The notes under the pieces were generated by a model, which ran no database searches, was not told the DNA's origin, and worked only from the letters and a program-made list of their open reading frames with translations. The translations under genes were made by a program, and so were the position numbers. A stretch of 64,000 nucleotides of DNA from Xenorhabdus ishibashii (GTDB lineage Bacteria > Pseudomonadota > Gammaproteobacteria > Enterobacterales > Enterobacteriaceae): NCBI RefSeq assembly GCF_002632755.1, contig NZ_NJAK01000001.1:186001-250000 (forward strand), given 5' to 3'. Positions 18,371-30,600 of this stretch are shown here, piece by piece. Each line of letters begins with the position of its first letter. The first letter of the stretch is position 1.

Positions 18371-19824
18371 ATCTCACTCTTTTGCCTACTGATTTAAAAT
18401 TCACGGATAAAGGTACGGATAACAGTCAGCCGGCTCTAAATAATGCCGTGAACGGTAACCATTCTTCTCAATTTGGGCAACTTTTTGATGCAGAAACAGC
18501 CTCTATACGGAAGCCCGCTACTCAGGCAGATAAAAATAGCCTGAAAGAGGAAAAATCCACTTCTGATAAAACAGCGGAAAGCGGCTGGCCGCCAGTGGCA
18601 ACAGTGTCAGATAATAACAGTGTGGCCAAGGATAAAGCATGTGTGAAAACAACACAGCAAGAAAACAGTGCTGAATTCGCTGCATTAAAAGATGAAGATC
18701 TCTTATCAGCCGAAGCATTAAGTGCGGCGATACCCATCCAGCTTGCTGGGCTGCTTGCCCCACATACAAATTCCGCTATTCTTGCTGAAAAACCACAGAG
18801 TTTGATGGGCAATGAACCGTTAGAAAATAAACGGCTGGAAAATTATTCGCCAGAAGATGCATTGCCGGAAAGTGCCAGGCTGGATAGCGAAAACAACATT
18901 GTTAATACACTATTAGGCAGCAATGCCAGAGATGGTAGATTAACTGGCCCCAATCTTGCCGAACAATCTTCTAAAGTTGATGAGCAAGATAAAAACATCC
19001 AACTTTCTGCTAAACAGGAAACCCTTCTAAACAATAAGACAGAAGGTTCCGTCAATCTCCAGGCTGAACCGGCGCCGTTCACCGAACAATTCAAACTGGC
19101 GACCAAGAACCTTGCGACCCATAATAAAGCTGAATCTGGTAAGACTCTTCCTAAAGAGACAGTTTCAGGCAATAGCAAAGATCCAAATCTGCTCCAGATG
19201 GCACTACAAGCCGCGCCAGCATTGACATCCTCGACAGTAGAAGCAGCATCTATCGACTCACCAGCGGTATTGCCAACCCCTTCCCTGCTTTCAGCCGGAC
19301 AACAGCCAACGGGACAGTTTCAGCTTAGCAGCACCACGACACCTTTATTGAATGCGCATCTTGGCAGTGAAGAATGGCAACAACAGCTCAATCAACATGT
19401 ACTGTTCTTTAACCGTAATGGCCTGCAACAGGCAGAACTTCGCTTACATCCTCAAGAGCTGGGAGCGTTGCACATCCGCATGAGCGTAGAAGACAATCAG
19501 GCACAATTGCATTTTGTTTCCGCCCATCAAAATGTTCGTGCGGCTTTGGAAGCGGCATTACCAGGATTACGTCATGCACTGGCTGAAAACGGCATACAAT
19601 TGGCACAAAGCAGCGTCAACAGTGATGCTCAGGGAAACGGACAACAAGCCTATTTTGCTGATAACCATGCCAATAACCCGAACAACAATGCTAATTCCCA
19701 TGCTGAAACGCAAGAGCCTGATTTAGCTTCAACAATGGGGATCACAACCTCCCCTGTATCAACCATTCGGGTAACACCTCAACAAATGACCTCGGCCAGA
19801 GGAGGTATTGATACTTTTGCCTGA
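18367..19824 (+). CDS. fliK: Flagellar hook-length control protein FliK
   Basis: Exported molecular ruler that switches FlhB from hook to filament export when the hook is finished. The product (485 aa; E. coli 375) has a long, low-conservation N-terminal ruler region rich in Ser, Ala, Asn and Glu, then the conserved C-terminal domain with GSEEWQQQLNQHVLFFNRNG and QQAELRLHPQELGALHIRM, the Flg_hook motif. The extra length is in the ruler part and might correspond to a longer hook. The partner FlhB is encoded at the end of this window. Confidence 0.93.
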   Translation: MNLTLLPTDLKFTDKGTDNSQPALNNAVNGNHSSQFGQLFDAETASIRKPATQADKNSLKEEKSTSDKTAESGWPPVATVSDNNSVAKDKACVKTTQQENSAEFAALKDEDLLSAEALSAAIPIQLAGLLAPHTNSAILAEKPQSLMGNEPLENKRLENYSPEDALPESARLDSENNIVNTLLGSNARDGRLTGPNLAEQSSKVDEQDKNIQLSAKQETLLNNKTEGSVNLQAEPAPFTEQFKLATKNLATHNKAESGKTLPKETVSGNSKDPNLLQMALQAAPALTSSTVEAASIDSPAVLPTPSLLSAGQQPTGQFQLSSTTTPLLNAHLGSEEWQQQLNQHVLFFNRNGLQQAELRLHPQELGALHIRMSVEDNQAQLHFVSAHQNVRAALEAALPGLRHALAENGIQLAQSSVNSDAQGNGQQAYFADNHANNPNNNANSHAETQEPDLASTMGITTSPVSTIRVTPQQMTSARGGIDTFA

Positions 19825-20038
19825 TGACCACCTAAACATTAGCCTAATTTCGTGAGACATCGGATAAAACGAAAACAGGTCTCTGACAAACGTATGAGTT
19901 AATGGTTTTTTCCCCGTTTGTTCCAGCCATTGCCGAAACAAAGACGCGGGATAATTGATATTGATTTTGATGGATAAGGGCTTCGCCACGGAATGCGCGG
20001 AGACTTATTCGCAACAGAAAACAGGAATTTATCTGTCC

Positions 20039-20515
20039 ATGTCTGATTATAGCTACGAGCATAAACGCACAAATCCAATTTGGATGATACTGTTAGTACT
20101 GATTGCTGTTCTTGGTGCTGCCATCGGAGGGTATAGCTGGTGGGTAATGAGCCAGTCAACCAATAGCAATACAGAAAAAACCAAAGCCATTGATGCTCCC
20201 GTATTTATGACCTTGGAGCCTTTCACCGTCAATTTGATCGACAACGAAGAGCATTTCGATCGTGTTCTGTACGTTGGCATTACACTGCGTTTGACTGACG
20301 AGAAAACCCGTCAGCGCTTCCATGAATATCTGCCAGAAGTTCGTAGTCGTATGTTGCTGTTATTATCTCGTCAGAAAGCCGCCGATCTGGCAAAAGATGA
20401 CGGCAAGATGAATTTGGTGGCAGATATCAAACAGACACTACACCCGACACTCATACCTGATGAACCCGATCAGGAAATCACCGATGTGTTGTTTACCACG
20501 TTTATTCTGCGATAA
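20039..20515 (+). CDS. fliL: Flagellar basal body protein FliL
   Basis: Single-pass inner-membrane protein that sits around the stator and supports motor function. The product (158 aa) has a short cytoplasmic N-terminus, one membrane segment (about 17-38), and the periplasmic domain with FTVNLID, RVLYVGITLRLTDEKTRQRFHEYLPEVRSR (conserved) and the ending DVLFTTFILR. The open frame begins upstream at 19955, but ATG 20039 (MSDYSYEHKR) matches E. coli. The 214-base gap after fliK is larger than usual and has no recognised feature. FliM starts 5 bases after the stop. Confidence 0.93.
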   Translation: MSDYSYEHKRTNPIWMILLVLIAVLGAAIGGYSWWVMSQSTNSNTEKTKAIDAPVFMTLEPFTVNLIDNEEHFDRVLYVGITLRLTDEKTRQRFHEYLPEVRSRMLLLLSRQKAADLAKDDGKMNLVADIKQTLHPTLIPDEPDQEITDVLFTTFILR

Positions 20516-20520
20516 TCATA

Positions 20521-21528
20521 ATGAGTGACAATATTCTTTCACAAGCAGAGATCGACGCTCTGCTCAATGGTGACAGTGCCTCTGCTGATGACGTAGAACA
20601 AACTGCGTCACGAGAAAGTGAGGTACGCCCTTACGATCCCAATACGCAACGCCGTGTCGTACGCGAACGTTTGCAGTCACTGGAAATCATCAATGAACGT
20701 TTTGCCCGCCAATTCAGAATGGGGCTGTTTAACATGTTGCGCCGTAGCCCAGATATTACGGTTGGCGCTATCAAGGTTCAGCCTTACCACGAATTTGCCC
20801 GCAATCTGGCCGTGCCAACCAACCTCAATTTGGTTCATTTAAAGCCATTGAGGGGAACTGCACTATTCGCTTTCGAACCTAGCCTAGTTTATATCGCCGT
20901 TGATAACCTGTTTGGCGGGGATGGTCGTTTTCCAACCAAAGTGGAAGGCCGTGAATTTACCTATACCGAACAGCGGATCATTAACCGGATGCTGAAACTG
21001 GCACTGGATGCCTATCGCGACGCATGGGATTCCATCTTTAAACTCGAAGTGGAATACGTGCGTTCCGAGACGCAGGTGAAATTTACCAATATCACTACTT
21101 CACCGAATGACATCGTGGTAACTACACCGTTCCAAGTAGAAATCGGTGCATTGACCGGCGAATTCAATATTTGTATTCCATTTGCCATGATAGAGCCTCT
21201 GCGCGAGCGTCTGACCAATCCCCCTGTGGAAAATGTGCGTCAGGAAGAGAGCCAGTGGCGTGAAAGTTTAGTGAAGCAAGTTCAACATTCAGAATTAGAA
21301 CTGGTGGCGAACTTTGTTGATATTCCTCTGCGGCTGTCAAAGATCCTTGAATTGAAAAGAGGCGATATCTTGCCGATTGAAAAACCTGAACGCTTAATCG
21401 TTCACGTTGATGGTGTGCCTGTGCTCACCAGTCAATATGGAACACTGAACGGGCAATATGCCCTGCGTGTTGAACACCTGATTAACCCTGTTTTAACTGC
21501 TCTGGATGAGGAAAAGCCCAATGAGTGA
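20521..21528 (+). CDS. fliM: Flagellar motor switch protein FliM
   Basis: C-ring protein that binds CheY-P and sets the direction of rotation. The product (335 aa) begins with the CheY-binding peptide ILSQAEIDALLNG at residues 5-17, followed by the CheC-like middle domain with SLEIINERFARQFR and FGGDGRFPTKVEGREFT, and a C-terminal SpoA/FliN-like domain with LKRGDILPIEKPE. It overlaps fliN by 8 bases. Normal length and order. Confidence 0.97.
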   Translation: MSDNILSQAEIDALLNGDSASADDVEQTASRESEVRPYDPNTQRRVVRERLQSLEIINERFARQFRMGLFNMLRRSPDITVGAIKVQPYHEFARNLAVPTNLNLVHLKPLRGTALFAFEPSLVYIAVDNLFGGDGRFPTKVEGREFTYTEQRIINRMLKLALDAYRDAWDSIFKLEVEYVRSETQVKFTNITTSPNDIVVTTPFQVEIGALTGEFNICIPFAMIEPLRERLTNPPVENVRQEESQWRESLVKQVQHSELELVANFVDIPLRLSKILELKRGDILPIEKPERLIVHVDGVPVLTSQYGTLNGQYALRVEHLINPVLTALDEEKPNE

Positions 21529-21928
21529 TGCTAAACAACCTACAGATACCAGCTCGACTGAAGATATGTGGGCAGAAGCGCTGGAACAACAGGCCGCACA
21601 GCAAACCTCTGACGGCGGCGCGTCAATATTTGAGAATCTGGAAGTGCAGGATGCGTTAGCCCAACTCTCCGATATTGATTTGATCATGGATATTCCTGTC
21701 AAGCTCTCGGTCGAGCTGGGGCGGACTAAAATGACCATCAAACAACTGTTAAGGCTGTCACAAGGCTCAGTCGTTCCCCTTGATGGTCTGGCGGGAGAAC
21801 CCTTGGATATTCTGATTAATGGTTATTTGATCGCGCAAGGAGAAGTGGTTGTCGTATCTGATAAATACGGTATCCGTATCACAGATATCATCACGCCTTC
21901 CGAACGCATGCGTCGCTTGAGTCGTTAA
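21521..21928 (+). CDS. fliN: Flagellar motor switch protein FliN
   Basis: C-ring base protein that also docks the FliH-FliI complex. The product (135 aa) has an acidic, variable N-terminus (MSDAKQPTDTSS) and the SpoA domain at the C-terminus: IPVKLSVELGRTKMTIKQLL, VPLDGLAGEPLDILING and RITDIITPSERMRRL. ATG 21521 lies within the last codons of fliM and matches the MSD start of E. coli FliN; the frame is open from 21506. Confidence 0.96.
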   Translation: MSDAKQPTDTSSTEDMWAEALEQQAAQQTSDGGASIFENLEVQDALAQLSDIDLIMDIPVKLSVELGRTKMTIKQLLRLSQGSVVPLDGLAGEPLDILINGYLIAQGEVVVVSDKYGIRITDIITPSERMRRLSR

Positions 21929-21930
21929 CT

Positions 21931-22428
21931 ATGATGGCAAACCCGCCTTCCGTTCATACTTCTTTTCAACAAGGTGCGGCATCTGATGCTGCACCTGTTA
22001 ACACGGCAACCAGCCATACCCATATGAATACGATCAAACAGACAGGCAATAGTGATCCTCTGCCGGCCAGCCAAACGCTGATGCAAGTCAGCAGTGCTCT
22101 GGGCGGTGTTTTATTGCTGATTTTCTTCATAACATGGTTAGTTCGCCGTTTGGGTTTTTCCCCTGCTAAAAGCAGGGATCATCGTTTGCTAAACGTTAAG
22201 GCAAGCTGCTCCCTTGGGCCGAAAGAACGCGTTGTTGTGGTAGAAGTCGAGGGTAACTGGCTGGTTTTAGGCGTCACATCCCAACAGATCAATATGCTGC
22301 ATCAAATGCCTGCCCCACCTGATAACGTAGGCAAGGAAACCGCGCTCAAATCGCTGCCATTTGGTCAGATGCTAAAAAATACACTCCAGCGAAAAAGCAA
22401 AAATGACAAGGACGATGATGAAAAATAG
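21931..22428 (+). CDS. fliO: Flagellar export-gate assembly protein FliO
   Basis: Inner-membrane protein that stabilises FliP during gate assembly. The product (165 aa; E. coli about 121) has a long Ser/Thr/His-rich N-terminal extension, one membrane segment (about 50-70, with [16 protein letters not shown]), and the cytoplasmic domain with [21 protein letters not shown] and [15 protein letters not shown] second ATG follows the first directly, so the start may be one codon later. It starts 2 bases after fliN and overlaps fliP. Confidence 0.9.
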   Translation: MMANPPSVHTSFQQGAASDAAPVNTATSHTHMNTIKQTGNSDPLPASQTLMQVSSALGGVLLLIFFITWLVRRLGFSPAKSRDHRLLNVKASCSLGPKERVVVVEVEGNWLVLGVTSQQINMLHQMPAPPDNVGKETALKSLPFGQMLKNTLQRKSKNDKDDDEK

Positions 22429-23212
22429 CGTTTTTTTTATGACAGGCAAAAAATTGGTCTCGCGGCTTTCTCCAATGCGTTTGACGACGCTGTTTATAGC
22501 GCTCCTGCTGCCACTGTTTCCTATGAACGCTGCGGCCGAGTTCCCTGGCATCATAAGCCAGCCTCTGGCCAATGGCGGACAAAGCTGGTCATTGCCAGTC
22601 CAAACCCTGATTTTCATCACAGCACTGGGGTTCATTCCCGCTGCCCTGCTAATGATGACCAGTTTTACCCGTATCATCATTGTACTTGGTTTGCTGCGCA
22701 ATGCGTTGGGAACACCTTCTGCTCCGCCTAATCAGGTTATGTTAGGTCTGGCGTTGTTTATGACTTTTTTCATCATGGCACCGGTATTCGATAAAGTTTA
22801 TCAAAACGCTTACCTGCCCTACAGTGAGGATAAAATCACACTGGAAGTCGCGCTGGATCAGGGAGCCAAGCCTTTACGCCAATTCATGTTACGCCAGACA
22901 CGGGAAAATGATCTGGCTCTGTTTGCCCGCCTCGCTGATCAGGGTGCATTTGAAACGGCGGATGCTGTTCCGATGCGCGTGCTCGTTCCTGCGTTTATTA
23001 CCAGTGAATTGAAAACCGCGTTCCAGATTGGCTTTACTCTTTTCATTCCGTTCCTGATCATCGATCTGGTTGTTGCCAGTGTCTTGATGGCGTTGGGGAT
23101 GATGATGGTTCCACCAGCCACTATCTCACTGCCGTTCAAACTTATGCTGTTTGTTTTGGTCGATGGTTGGCAACTCTTGCTTGGCTCACTGGCTCAAAGT
23201 TTTTATGTTTAA
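22418..23212 (+). CDS. fliP: Flagellar export-gate protein FliP
   Basis: Core subunit of the export gate, forming a helical pore with FliQ and FliR. The product has a cleavable signal-like N-terminus (after which [10 protein letters not shown] begins), then the membrane helices with [24 protein letters not shown], the conserved [21 protein letters not shown], and the end [21 protein letters not shown], all matching E. coli FliP. Several in-frame ATGs occur at 22403, 22415 and 22418, all overlapping fliO. I give the last of these, and the true start is uncertain. A 66-base gap follows before fliQ. Confidence 0.94.
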   Translation: MKNSVFFMTGKKLVSRLSPMRLTTLFIALLLPLFPMNAAAEFPGIISQPLANGGQSWSLPVQTLIFITALGFIPAALLMMTSFTRIIIVLGLLRNALGTPSAPPNQVMLGLALFMTFFIMAPVFDKVYQNAYLPYSEDKITLEVALDQGAKPLRQFMLRQTRENDLALFARLADQGAFETADAVPMRVLVPAFITSELKTAFQIGFTLFIPFLIIDLVVASVLMALGMMMVPPATISLPFKLMLFVLVDGWQLLLGSLAQSFYV

Positions 23213-23278
23213 TCAATAACTTTATGTCCAATGTGAAATCTTATCGGAATAAAGATTAAAAAGCGGTTTGAGAAAATT

Positions 23279-23548
23279 ATGACTCCAGAATCGGTAATGG
23301 CCCTCGGTGTTGAGGCGATGAAAGTGGCGTTAGCACTGGCTGCCCCACCTCTTTTATCTGCCTTAATTAGTGGCTTGATCATCAGCTTATTACAGGCGGC
23401 AACTCAGATAAACGAGATGACCTTATCGTTTATTCCGAAAATCCTGGCCGTTTTCGTGACTATCGTCACTGCCGGACCATGGATGCTAAATTTATTGCTG
23501 GATTACATGCGCACGCTGTTTAGCAGTATTCCGGTTATTATCGGTTAA
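23279..23548 (+). CDS. fliQ: Flagellar export-gate protein FliQ
   Basis: Small two-helix membrane protein of the export gate. The product (89 aa, standard length) begins MTPESVMALGVEAMKVAL and shows the family patterns PPLLSALISGLIISLLQAATQINEMTLSFIPK and a second hydrophobic stretch to the end. It lies in the normal place between fliP and fliR, with fliR two bases after its stop. Confidence 0.96.
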   Translation: MTPESVMALGVEAMKVALALAAPPLLSALISGLIISLLQAATQINEMTLSFIPKILAVFVTIVTAGPWMLNLLLDYMRTLFSSIPVIIG

Positions 23549-23550
23549 TT

Positions 23551-24333
23551 ATGATCCCGTTTGATAGCGAAACACTTTCCCGCCTCGTCAGCGATTTTTT
23601 CTGGCCATTGGTGCGCCTGTTGGCCTTGTTCAGCACTGCACCCATTTTCAGTGAAAAACAGATACCGATAAAAGTGAAAATGGGTCTGGCCTTAGCGATC
23701 ACAGCCTTACTCGTTCCAACCCTCCCCTCCCCGCAAATTCCGATTTTTTCTGTTGCCGGAATTTGGGTCTTAATACAACAAGTACTGATTGGTATGGCCT
23801 TGGGATTAACCATGCAGATCGCCTTTGCCGTAGTGCGTCATGCCGGTGAAATACTCGGCTTACAAATGGGGCTTTCATTCGCCACGTTTTTTGATCCTAC
23901 CGGTGGCCCGAATATGCCTATCTTAGCCCGCATTCTCAATATGATGATGACGTTGCTGTTCCTCGCTCTTGACGGGCACTTATGGCTACTATCCATTCTG
24001 GCAGATACGTTTTATTCCATTCCCGTTCAGTCAGCCCAACTGAACCCAAAGGGTTTTCTGTTACTATCCCAAAATGCCAGTCTGATTTTTATCAATGGCA
24101 TGATGCTGGCAATGCCAATGATTACCTTACTTTTGGTTATGAATTTCTCTCTGGGCATGTTAAACCGGATGACACCACAACTCTCTGTATTTGTGGTCGG
24201 TTTTCCGCTGACGCTGACTGTCGGGATTTTCACGCTTTCCCTGTTGTTTCCAACCTTGGCGCCATTTACTGAGCGGTTATTTGGCGAAATGTTTGACCAT
24301 TTGGCGATAATCATTCATGAACTGGTACTGTAA
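23551..24333 (+). CDS. fliR: Flagellar export-gate protein FliR
   Basis: Multi-span membrane protein completing the FliPQR gate. The product (260 aa, E. coli 261) has about six hydrophobic segments and family landmarks: FWPLVRLLALFSTAPIFSEK near the start, GEILGLQMGLSFATFFDP in the middle, and the C-terminal MLNRMTPQLSVFVVGFPLTL. It is the last gene of the fliF-R operon. Downstream is not another flagellar gene but the large NRPS on the same strand, 338 bases away. Confidence 0.96.
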   Translation: MIPFDSETLSRLVSDFFWPLVRLLALFSTAPIFSEKQIPIKVKMGLALAITALLVPTLPSPQIPIFSVAGIWVLIQQVLIGMALGLTMQIAFAVVRHAGEILGLQMGLSFATFFDPTGGPNMPILARILNMMMTLLFLALDGHLWLLSILADTFYSIPVQSAQLNPKGFLLLSQNASLIFINGMMLAMPMITLLLVMNFSLGMLNRMTPQLSVFVVGFPLTLTVGIFTLSLLFPTLAPFTERLFGEMFDHLAIIIHELVL

Positions 24334-24671
24334 CGCCTATTTTTCTGATCAACCCGTCAATCTGGCGGAATAAAATTCTGATAACAGTACCATAACCACC
24401 TTGCCCTGATATTCCCCTTCAAGCATCCACCATAGCATCCGCATCCGCATCCGAATTTAACATTTTTACAACAAAAAATATCGACATACTGTATTTATTT
24501 CAGTTAACTTAATTTCAAAATGTTACTATCAGTTATGTATTTAGTATTAACCACCAAAAAACAACCTGTTTATAGTTTGTTTTTACAAAAAAATAGCCAC
24601 AGTCAGTATTTAATTTATTTTCAGATGGGCGCAACAAATTAAAACTAAATAATTACAAAGGAGAAATGAAA
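24334..24671 (+). promoter_or_regulatory. Leader region upstream of the NRPS
   Basis: This AT-rich stretch carries no gene. Near 24424-24456 there are several short GCATCC-type repeats (CATCC occurs five times). A 6-bp imperfect hairpin (CCGTCA with TGGCGG, around 24355) could weakly end the fli operon, but there is no strong terminator, so read-through from fliR into the NRPS is possible. No sigma-28 box was found. AAAGGAG at 24657-24663 is the ribosome binding site of the NRPS. Confidence 0.5.
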
Positions 24672-27600
24672 ATGTTACATAACAGCGCTTCACAAACTTC
24701 CGCAGTAATTTGTAATAACAATTCTCTCTCTTCTCCTACCTATCCCCTTAGTTCTCCCCAACAAGCCGTCTGGTTTGATCAGGCTATCCATCCCCATTCT
24801 TCTAACTACAACCTCAGCACTTTTATTCGCATTGAAGGAGAGTTGAATGAAGCATTATTTGTCCGCGCCTTTGAATTTGTTGTTGATTGTCATGACACTC
24901 TGCGTTTGCAGTTTCTCAACATCCACGCTTTACCCAGCCAAAAAGTTGTTCATTCTCTTCCTGTCATCGTAGATATACAGGATTTTTCATCCCATCCAGA
25001 TGCTGAAACCAGAGTAAAACAGGATATGGATGCCGAATTCACGCGCCCATTTCACCTGAATGAAGCATTGTGGCGCACCAAATTATTACGAGTAAGTAAT
25101 ACCTGTCGGTACTGGCAATTTTGCTGTCATCATTTGATCATGGATGGCACAGGTATATTTATACTCATCAATAAGGTTATCGATACCTATAACCGACTGA
25201 TAAAAGAAAAAAAACCAAACAACTCCGCTCACTCTTATCTGGATTTTATTACGGATAACCTCAATTATCTTGCTTCTGAACACTACTCACACGACCGGCA
25301 ATTTTGGTTGCAACGCTATGAAAACCTGCCACCTCCCTTGCTTCAACCTGTCAATTTCACTCACACAATGGAGCATAAACACGCCAAACCTCTTGCTTCT
25401 CAACCTGTCATTTGGTCAATCGATCAGCCCCTTCTTCAACGTATCGAAAAAGTCGCTGGCGGACAGGGATTGCCCTTCCTGCATTTCATGTATGCCATTC
25501 TGGCCTGCTATTTCGCACGAACAGCAGATGTTAATGAAATTGTTATCGGTATTCCCTTGCACAACCGCAAAAATACGCGACAAAAGGACACAATGGGCAT
25601 GTTTGCATCCGTGATCCCCATTGGTATAACGCTTTCACCGGAGGATACATTTCGTGATGTTATGCGCAAAGCTGCAACCGAAATGAGTCTTTGCCATAAG
25701 CATCAACGCTTTCCCATTGCAGAACTCAACCGACACATACACTCACAACGACAAGACGGAAATGCCCGATTATTTGACGTGACTTTATCTCTCGAACCGT
25801 TTAAAACCAATTTGCATATGGAAGGCGAAAACATAAGCGTCAAACAGTTAGAGCTACATTCTGGTGCCCCCTATCCTCTATGTATCAGAATGAAGCAATA
25901 TACCAACACCGACTGTCCTGAAGATATCGCTCCCCCGATTGCCATTGAATTCATTTTTTCGCCTGATTATCTGAGTAGCACTGAGGTCATAGCACTCCGC
26001 TCCCGTCTTGCTGTCTTACTTGACGCGGTTCTCACTTCTCTGGAGATGTCATCTCCTGCGCAGATAAAAATAGCCAATCTGCCAATCCTGCCCGACATTG
26101 AACGCCAACAGGTATTGATGGATTTCAATACCACCCAAGTCGAATTCCCGCAAGATATTCTGATCCATCAACTGTTCGAAGCACAAGTACGGCGCACACC
26201 TGATGCCACAGCCGTGGTCTTTGAAGAGCAATCGTTGAGCTACGATGAGCTAAACAAACGTGCCAACCGTCTGGCGCACCATCTGGTTGCTCTCGGCGTG
26301 CGCCCTGATGATCGGGTGGCAGTTTGTATTGATCGCAGTCTGGAAATGGTGGTTGGCTTATTAGGTATCCTCAAGGCCGGCGGTGCTTTTGTTCCCCTCG
26401 ATCCGACTTATCCAACCCCGCGGCTGACATATATGCTCAATGACTCAGCCCCTGTGGTACTGGTTACTCAAGCAACGATGCCAGAAATAGGGAGCCGTCA
26501 CCTGCCAACCATACTGCTTGATATTTCAGGCCATTCTGTTTTGGATGAAAGATCGGAAGAAAACCCAGAAGTTCAGGCATTGGGACTAACTTCTCGTCAT
26601 CTGGCGTATGTTATCTACACTTCCGGCTCCACAGGGCAGCCCAAAGGGGTCATGATAGAACATCGCAGTTTGTGTAACTTGATTATCACCCAGCAAGACA
26701 TATTAGCCATCACGCCAGACAGTCGGATTTTGCAATTTGCCTCAAACAGTTTCGATGCCTGTATCTGGGAATACTGCATGGCGCTATTGGCGGGGGCTTG
26801 CCTTTACCTTGCCAGACGGGAAAATCTTCTGCCGGGAACAATCCTGTCTCACTATTTAGAGACTCACGCCATTACTCACGCCCTCTTGTCCCCTACTGCT
26901 CTGGCAAGTATGGACACACTGCCGGCAACCCTGCAAACCTTACTGGTGGGAGGGGAAGCATGCCCACCTACGCTGACCAAACGTTGGGCACAAGGACGAA
27001 AGATGATCAATGCATATGGTCCGACGGAAACCACTGTTTGTGCGACTCTTTGCCGATGTGAGAGTCAGGGAGACAATGCCCCACCGATTGGATACCCCAT
27101 CGCCAATACCCAGATCTATATCCTTGACATGCACGGTCAACCCGTTCCCCAAGGAGTCGCGGGAGAAATTCATATCGCTGGTGTCGGCGTTGCCCGCGGT
27201 TACCTGAACCGTCCCGAACTCACTGCCGAACGCTTTCTTGCCGATCCGTTTTCCCAGAATACAAATGCCCGTATGTACAAAACCGGTGATCTGGGGCGTT
27301 GGCTGCCCGATGGCAAAATTGAATATCTCGGCCGTAATGATTTCCAAATTAAACTGCGGGGTTTCCGTATTGAGCCAGGAGAGATCGAGGCGAGGCTGCG
27401 GCAATGTCACGGCGTGCGTGAAGCCATAGTATTACCTTATGAAAATAGTCCGGCAGCAAAACAGCTTGTCGCCTACTTGCTACCGAAGGCAGATACTGAA
27501 CTGGAACCCATGGCATTACGGCAACAACTTTCACAATACCTTGCAGAATACATGATACCCAGTGCCTTCGTGACACTCGCTGCCTTCCCACTCACACCCA

Positions 27601-30600
27601 ATGGCAAACTTAACCGTCAGGCTCTTCCCAAACCCGATCACACGGCAATCGTTACACGCAGCTATCAGGCGCCCAGAGGAGAAGCGGAAACCATCCTGAG
27701 TCAAATTTGGCAAATGTTGCTCGGAGTGAAATATGTCAGCCGCCACGATCATTTTTTCGAACTTGGCGGGCACTCGCTGATAGCCGTTAACCTGATCGAA
27801 CAACTACGTGAATTGGGCTGGTCTCTTGACATTCAGGTTATATTCACCAAACCCGTATTGAAGGAGATGGCAAAAGCGCTACTGCCGGTTCAAAAAGATA
27901 CAGTTCAAGAGAAGACAGAGCCAGAAAAGGCAACGGTATTCACTGTCCCCCCCAATCTCATCCCTGACGGCTGTACAGCCATTACCCCCGACATGTTGAC
28001 TTTAGTTTCCCTGTCCCAGCACGAGATTAATGCCATCGCTGCAACGATCCCTGGTGGTGCGGCTAATATCCAAGATATCTATCCTCTCGCGCCGCTACAG
28101 GCAGGCATTTTGTTCCATCATCTGTTACAGAAACAGGGCGATACTTATCTGTTACGTAATTTGCTTGCCTTCGACACCCGTGAACGGCTCGATACCTTTT
28201 TGGCAGCCTTACAACGGGTCATTAACCGTCACGATATTTTGCACACTTCAGTCTACTGGCAGGGGTTGGCACAACCCGTGCAAATCGTCTGGCGACAAGT
28301 TTCTTTGAACATTAATACATTTTTAACCAATGACGAACAGGATATCGCTTCCCAATTACTGGCGCACACCGATCCCCATCAATACCGCCTTGATGTGAGT
28401 CAGGCGCCACTATTCTCTGCTGACATCGCCTATGATCCGCATCAGGATGAGTGGTTACTGGTTTTGTGTCTCCATCATTTAATCTGTGACCATATAACAC
28501 TGGAACGTATTATTGATGAAATTGATGCATTATTATCTGACCATACCGAAAATAGGCATCTTGACAACTGCCATGCTGAAAAATTATCTCCAATATTGCC
28601 TTATCGTCACTTTGTCGCTCAATCCCTGCATTTACCGATTTCAGAGCATGAAACCTATTTCCGTCAGGTACTCTCCGACATCGATGCCCCAACAACGCCT
28701 TTCGGGATACAGGATCTTCACAGTGAGGATAAGCAGATATCGGAGGCTAAACAGCCACTGGATATGGCATTATCCAGAGCCATCCGCACACAAGCCCGAC
28801 GTCAGGGTGTCAGCCCCAGTATATTGTTCCATGTTGCTTTAGCACTGGTGCTGGCAAAAACCAGTGGGAGCGACGATGTCGTCTTCGGTACGGTATTACT
28901 GGGACGCATGCAGGGCAGTACCGGCATCGATCACATGATGGGACTACTTATCAATACGTTACCCATTCGGATCAGGCTGACAGATAATAGCGCACAGGCA
29001 GCCGTTCAGGAGACCTACCTCAATTTGATGAAGTTGCTGGAGCACGAACAAGCCACATTAGCACTGGCTCAGCATTGCAGTAACGTGATTTCCCCTTTGC
29101 CGCTCTTTAGCACACTACTCAATTATCGTCATAGTCAGGCGGATACCACTTTTGCTAAATGGGAAGGTGTGCGTCTGCTGATGCAAGAAGAGAGAATCAA
29201 TTATCCCATCGGTTTGTTTGTTGATGATTGGGGTGATGGGTTTAGTTTGGTTGCCCAAACCATATCGGGCATCGATCCAATGCGTCTGATCGGCTATATG
29301 ACTACTGCTCTGACGGGGCTGGTGGCAGCGCTGGAAACCTCACCCCACCAGCCAATTTTGGCTATTTCGATTTTACCCATTGAGGAGCGCCAACAAGTGC
29401 TGATGGATTTCAATGCGCTCCAATCTTCTCAAGACGCCGTATTCTCTCAAAATACAACAACTGACCTCTCACAAGACACGTTTATTCACCAACTGTTTGA
29501 AAAGCAGGTACAGCAAAATCCCGCTGCAATTGCTGTCATTTTTGAAGAGCAATCGTTGAGCTATATTGAACTGAACCGGCAAGCCAATTGCTTAGCGCAT
29601 TATCTGATTACCTTAGGTATCCGTCCTGATGATCGGGTGGCGATTTGTTCTGAACGCAGTCCGGCCATGATAGTGGGATTACTCGCTATCCTTAAGGCCG
29701 GTGGCGCCTATGTCCCGCTTGATCCAGGCTATCCAGCCGAACGACTGGCCTACATACTTGAAGATGCAGCGCCCGTTGCCTTATTTACCCAAACTGTATT
29801 TACCCCAAAAATATTAATTAATCGGCAGATCAACGTCCCCATTGTGGATCTCAACAATCTTGCGCTCCTTACCGCAAACATGCCAATCAGTAACCCAGAT
29901 CCCCAGATCCTTGGCCTCACTCCACGCCACCTGGTTTATGTCATTTATACTTCTGGCTCAACGGGCTTGCCCAAAGGGGTAATGAATGAACATCGTAGTG
30001 TCGTAAATGGCCTGCTCTGGTCACAAAAGGCTTATCAACTAACCCCGCAGGATCGGGTTTTACAGAAAACATCATTTAGTTTTGATGTTTCCGTTTGGGA
30101 GCTATTCCCACCGCTGATGTTTGGGGCACAATTAATTTTGGCTCGCCCCGATGGTCACAAAGATCCGCACTATCTGCTGTCTGAGATAGAAAAACGCCGG
30201 ATTACTCTTATTTACTTCGTGCCGGCCATGCTACAGCAATTTATCCATGCCACTCCTGCCGGATGCTGCCCTTCTTTGCGCCATATTTTATGCAGTGGTG
30301 AAGAGTTTCCTTATGTCTTACAGCAGAAATGTCTGTCCCATTTTGCGCATTGCCAGCTACATAACTTATATGGCCCAACTGAAACTGCGATTCATGTCAC
30401 TGCCTGGCAATGCGTGCCTGACCGTTATATCGGACGAGTACCGATTGGAAAACCCATAGCCAATACCCAAATTTATCTGCTTGATAGTCACAAAAAACCC
30501 GTGCCAATCGGTGTTATCGGGGAGCTTTACATTGGCGGAGTAGGTGTTGCCCGCGGTTATCTGAACCTGCCAGAACTCACCGCAGAACGCTTCTTTACTG

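Noticed and set aside
24424..24456. Short CATCC-type repeats upstream of the NRPS considered as a CRISPR-like or iteron array
   Set aside because: Units are only about 6 bases with irregular spacing; too small for CRISPR and no replication gene is near.
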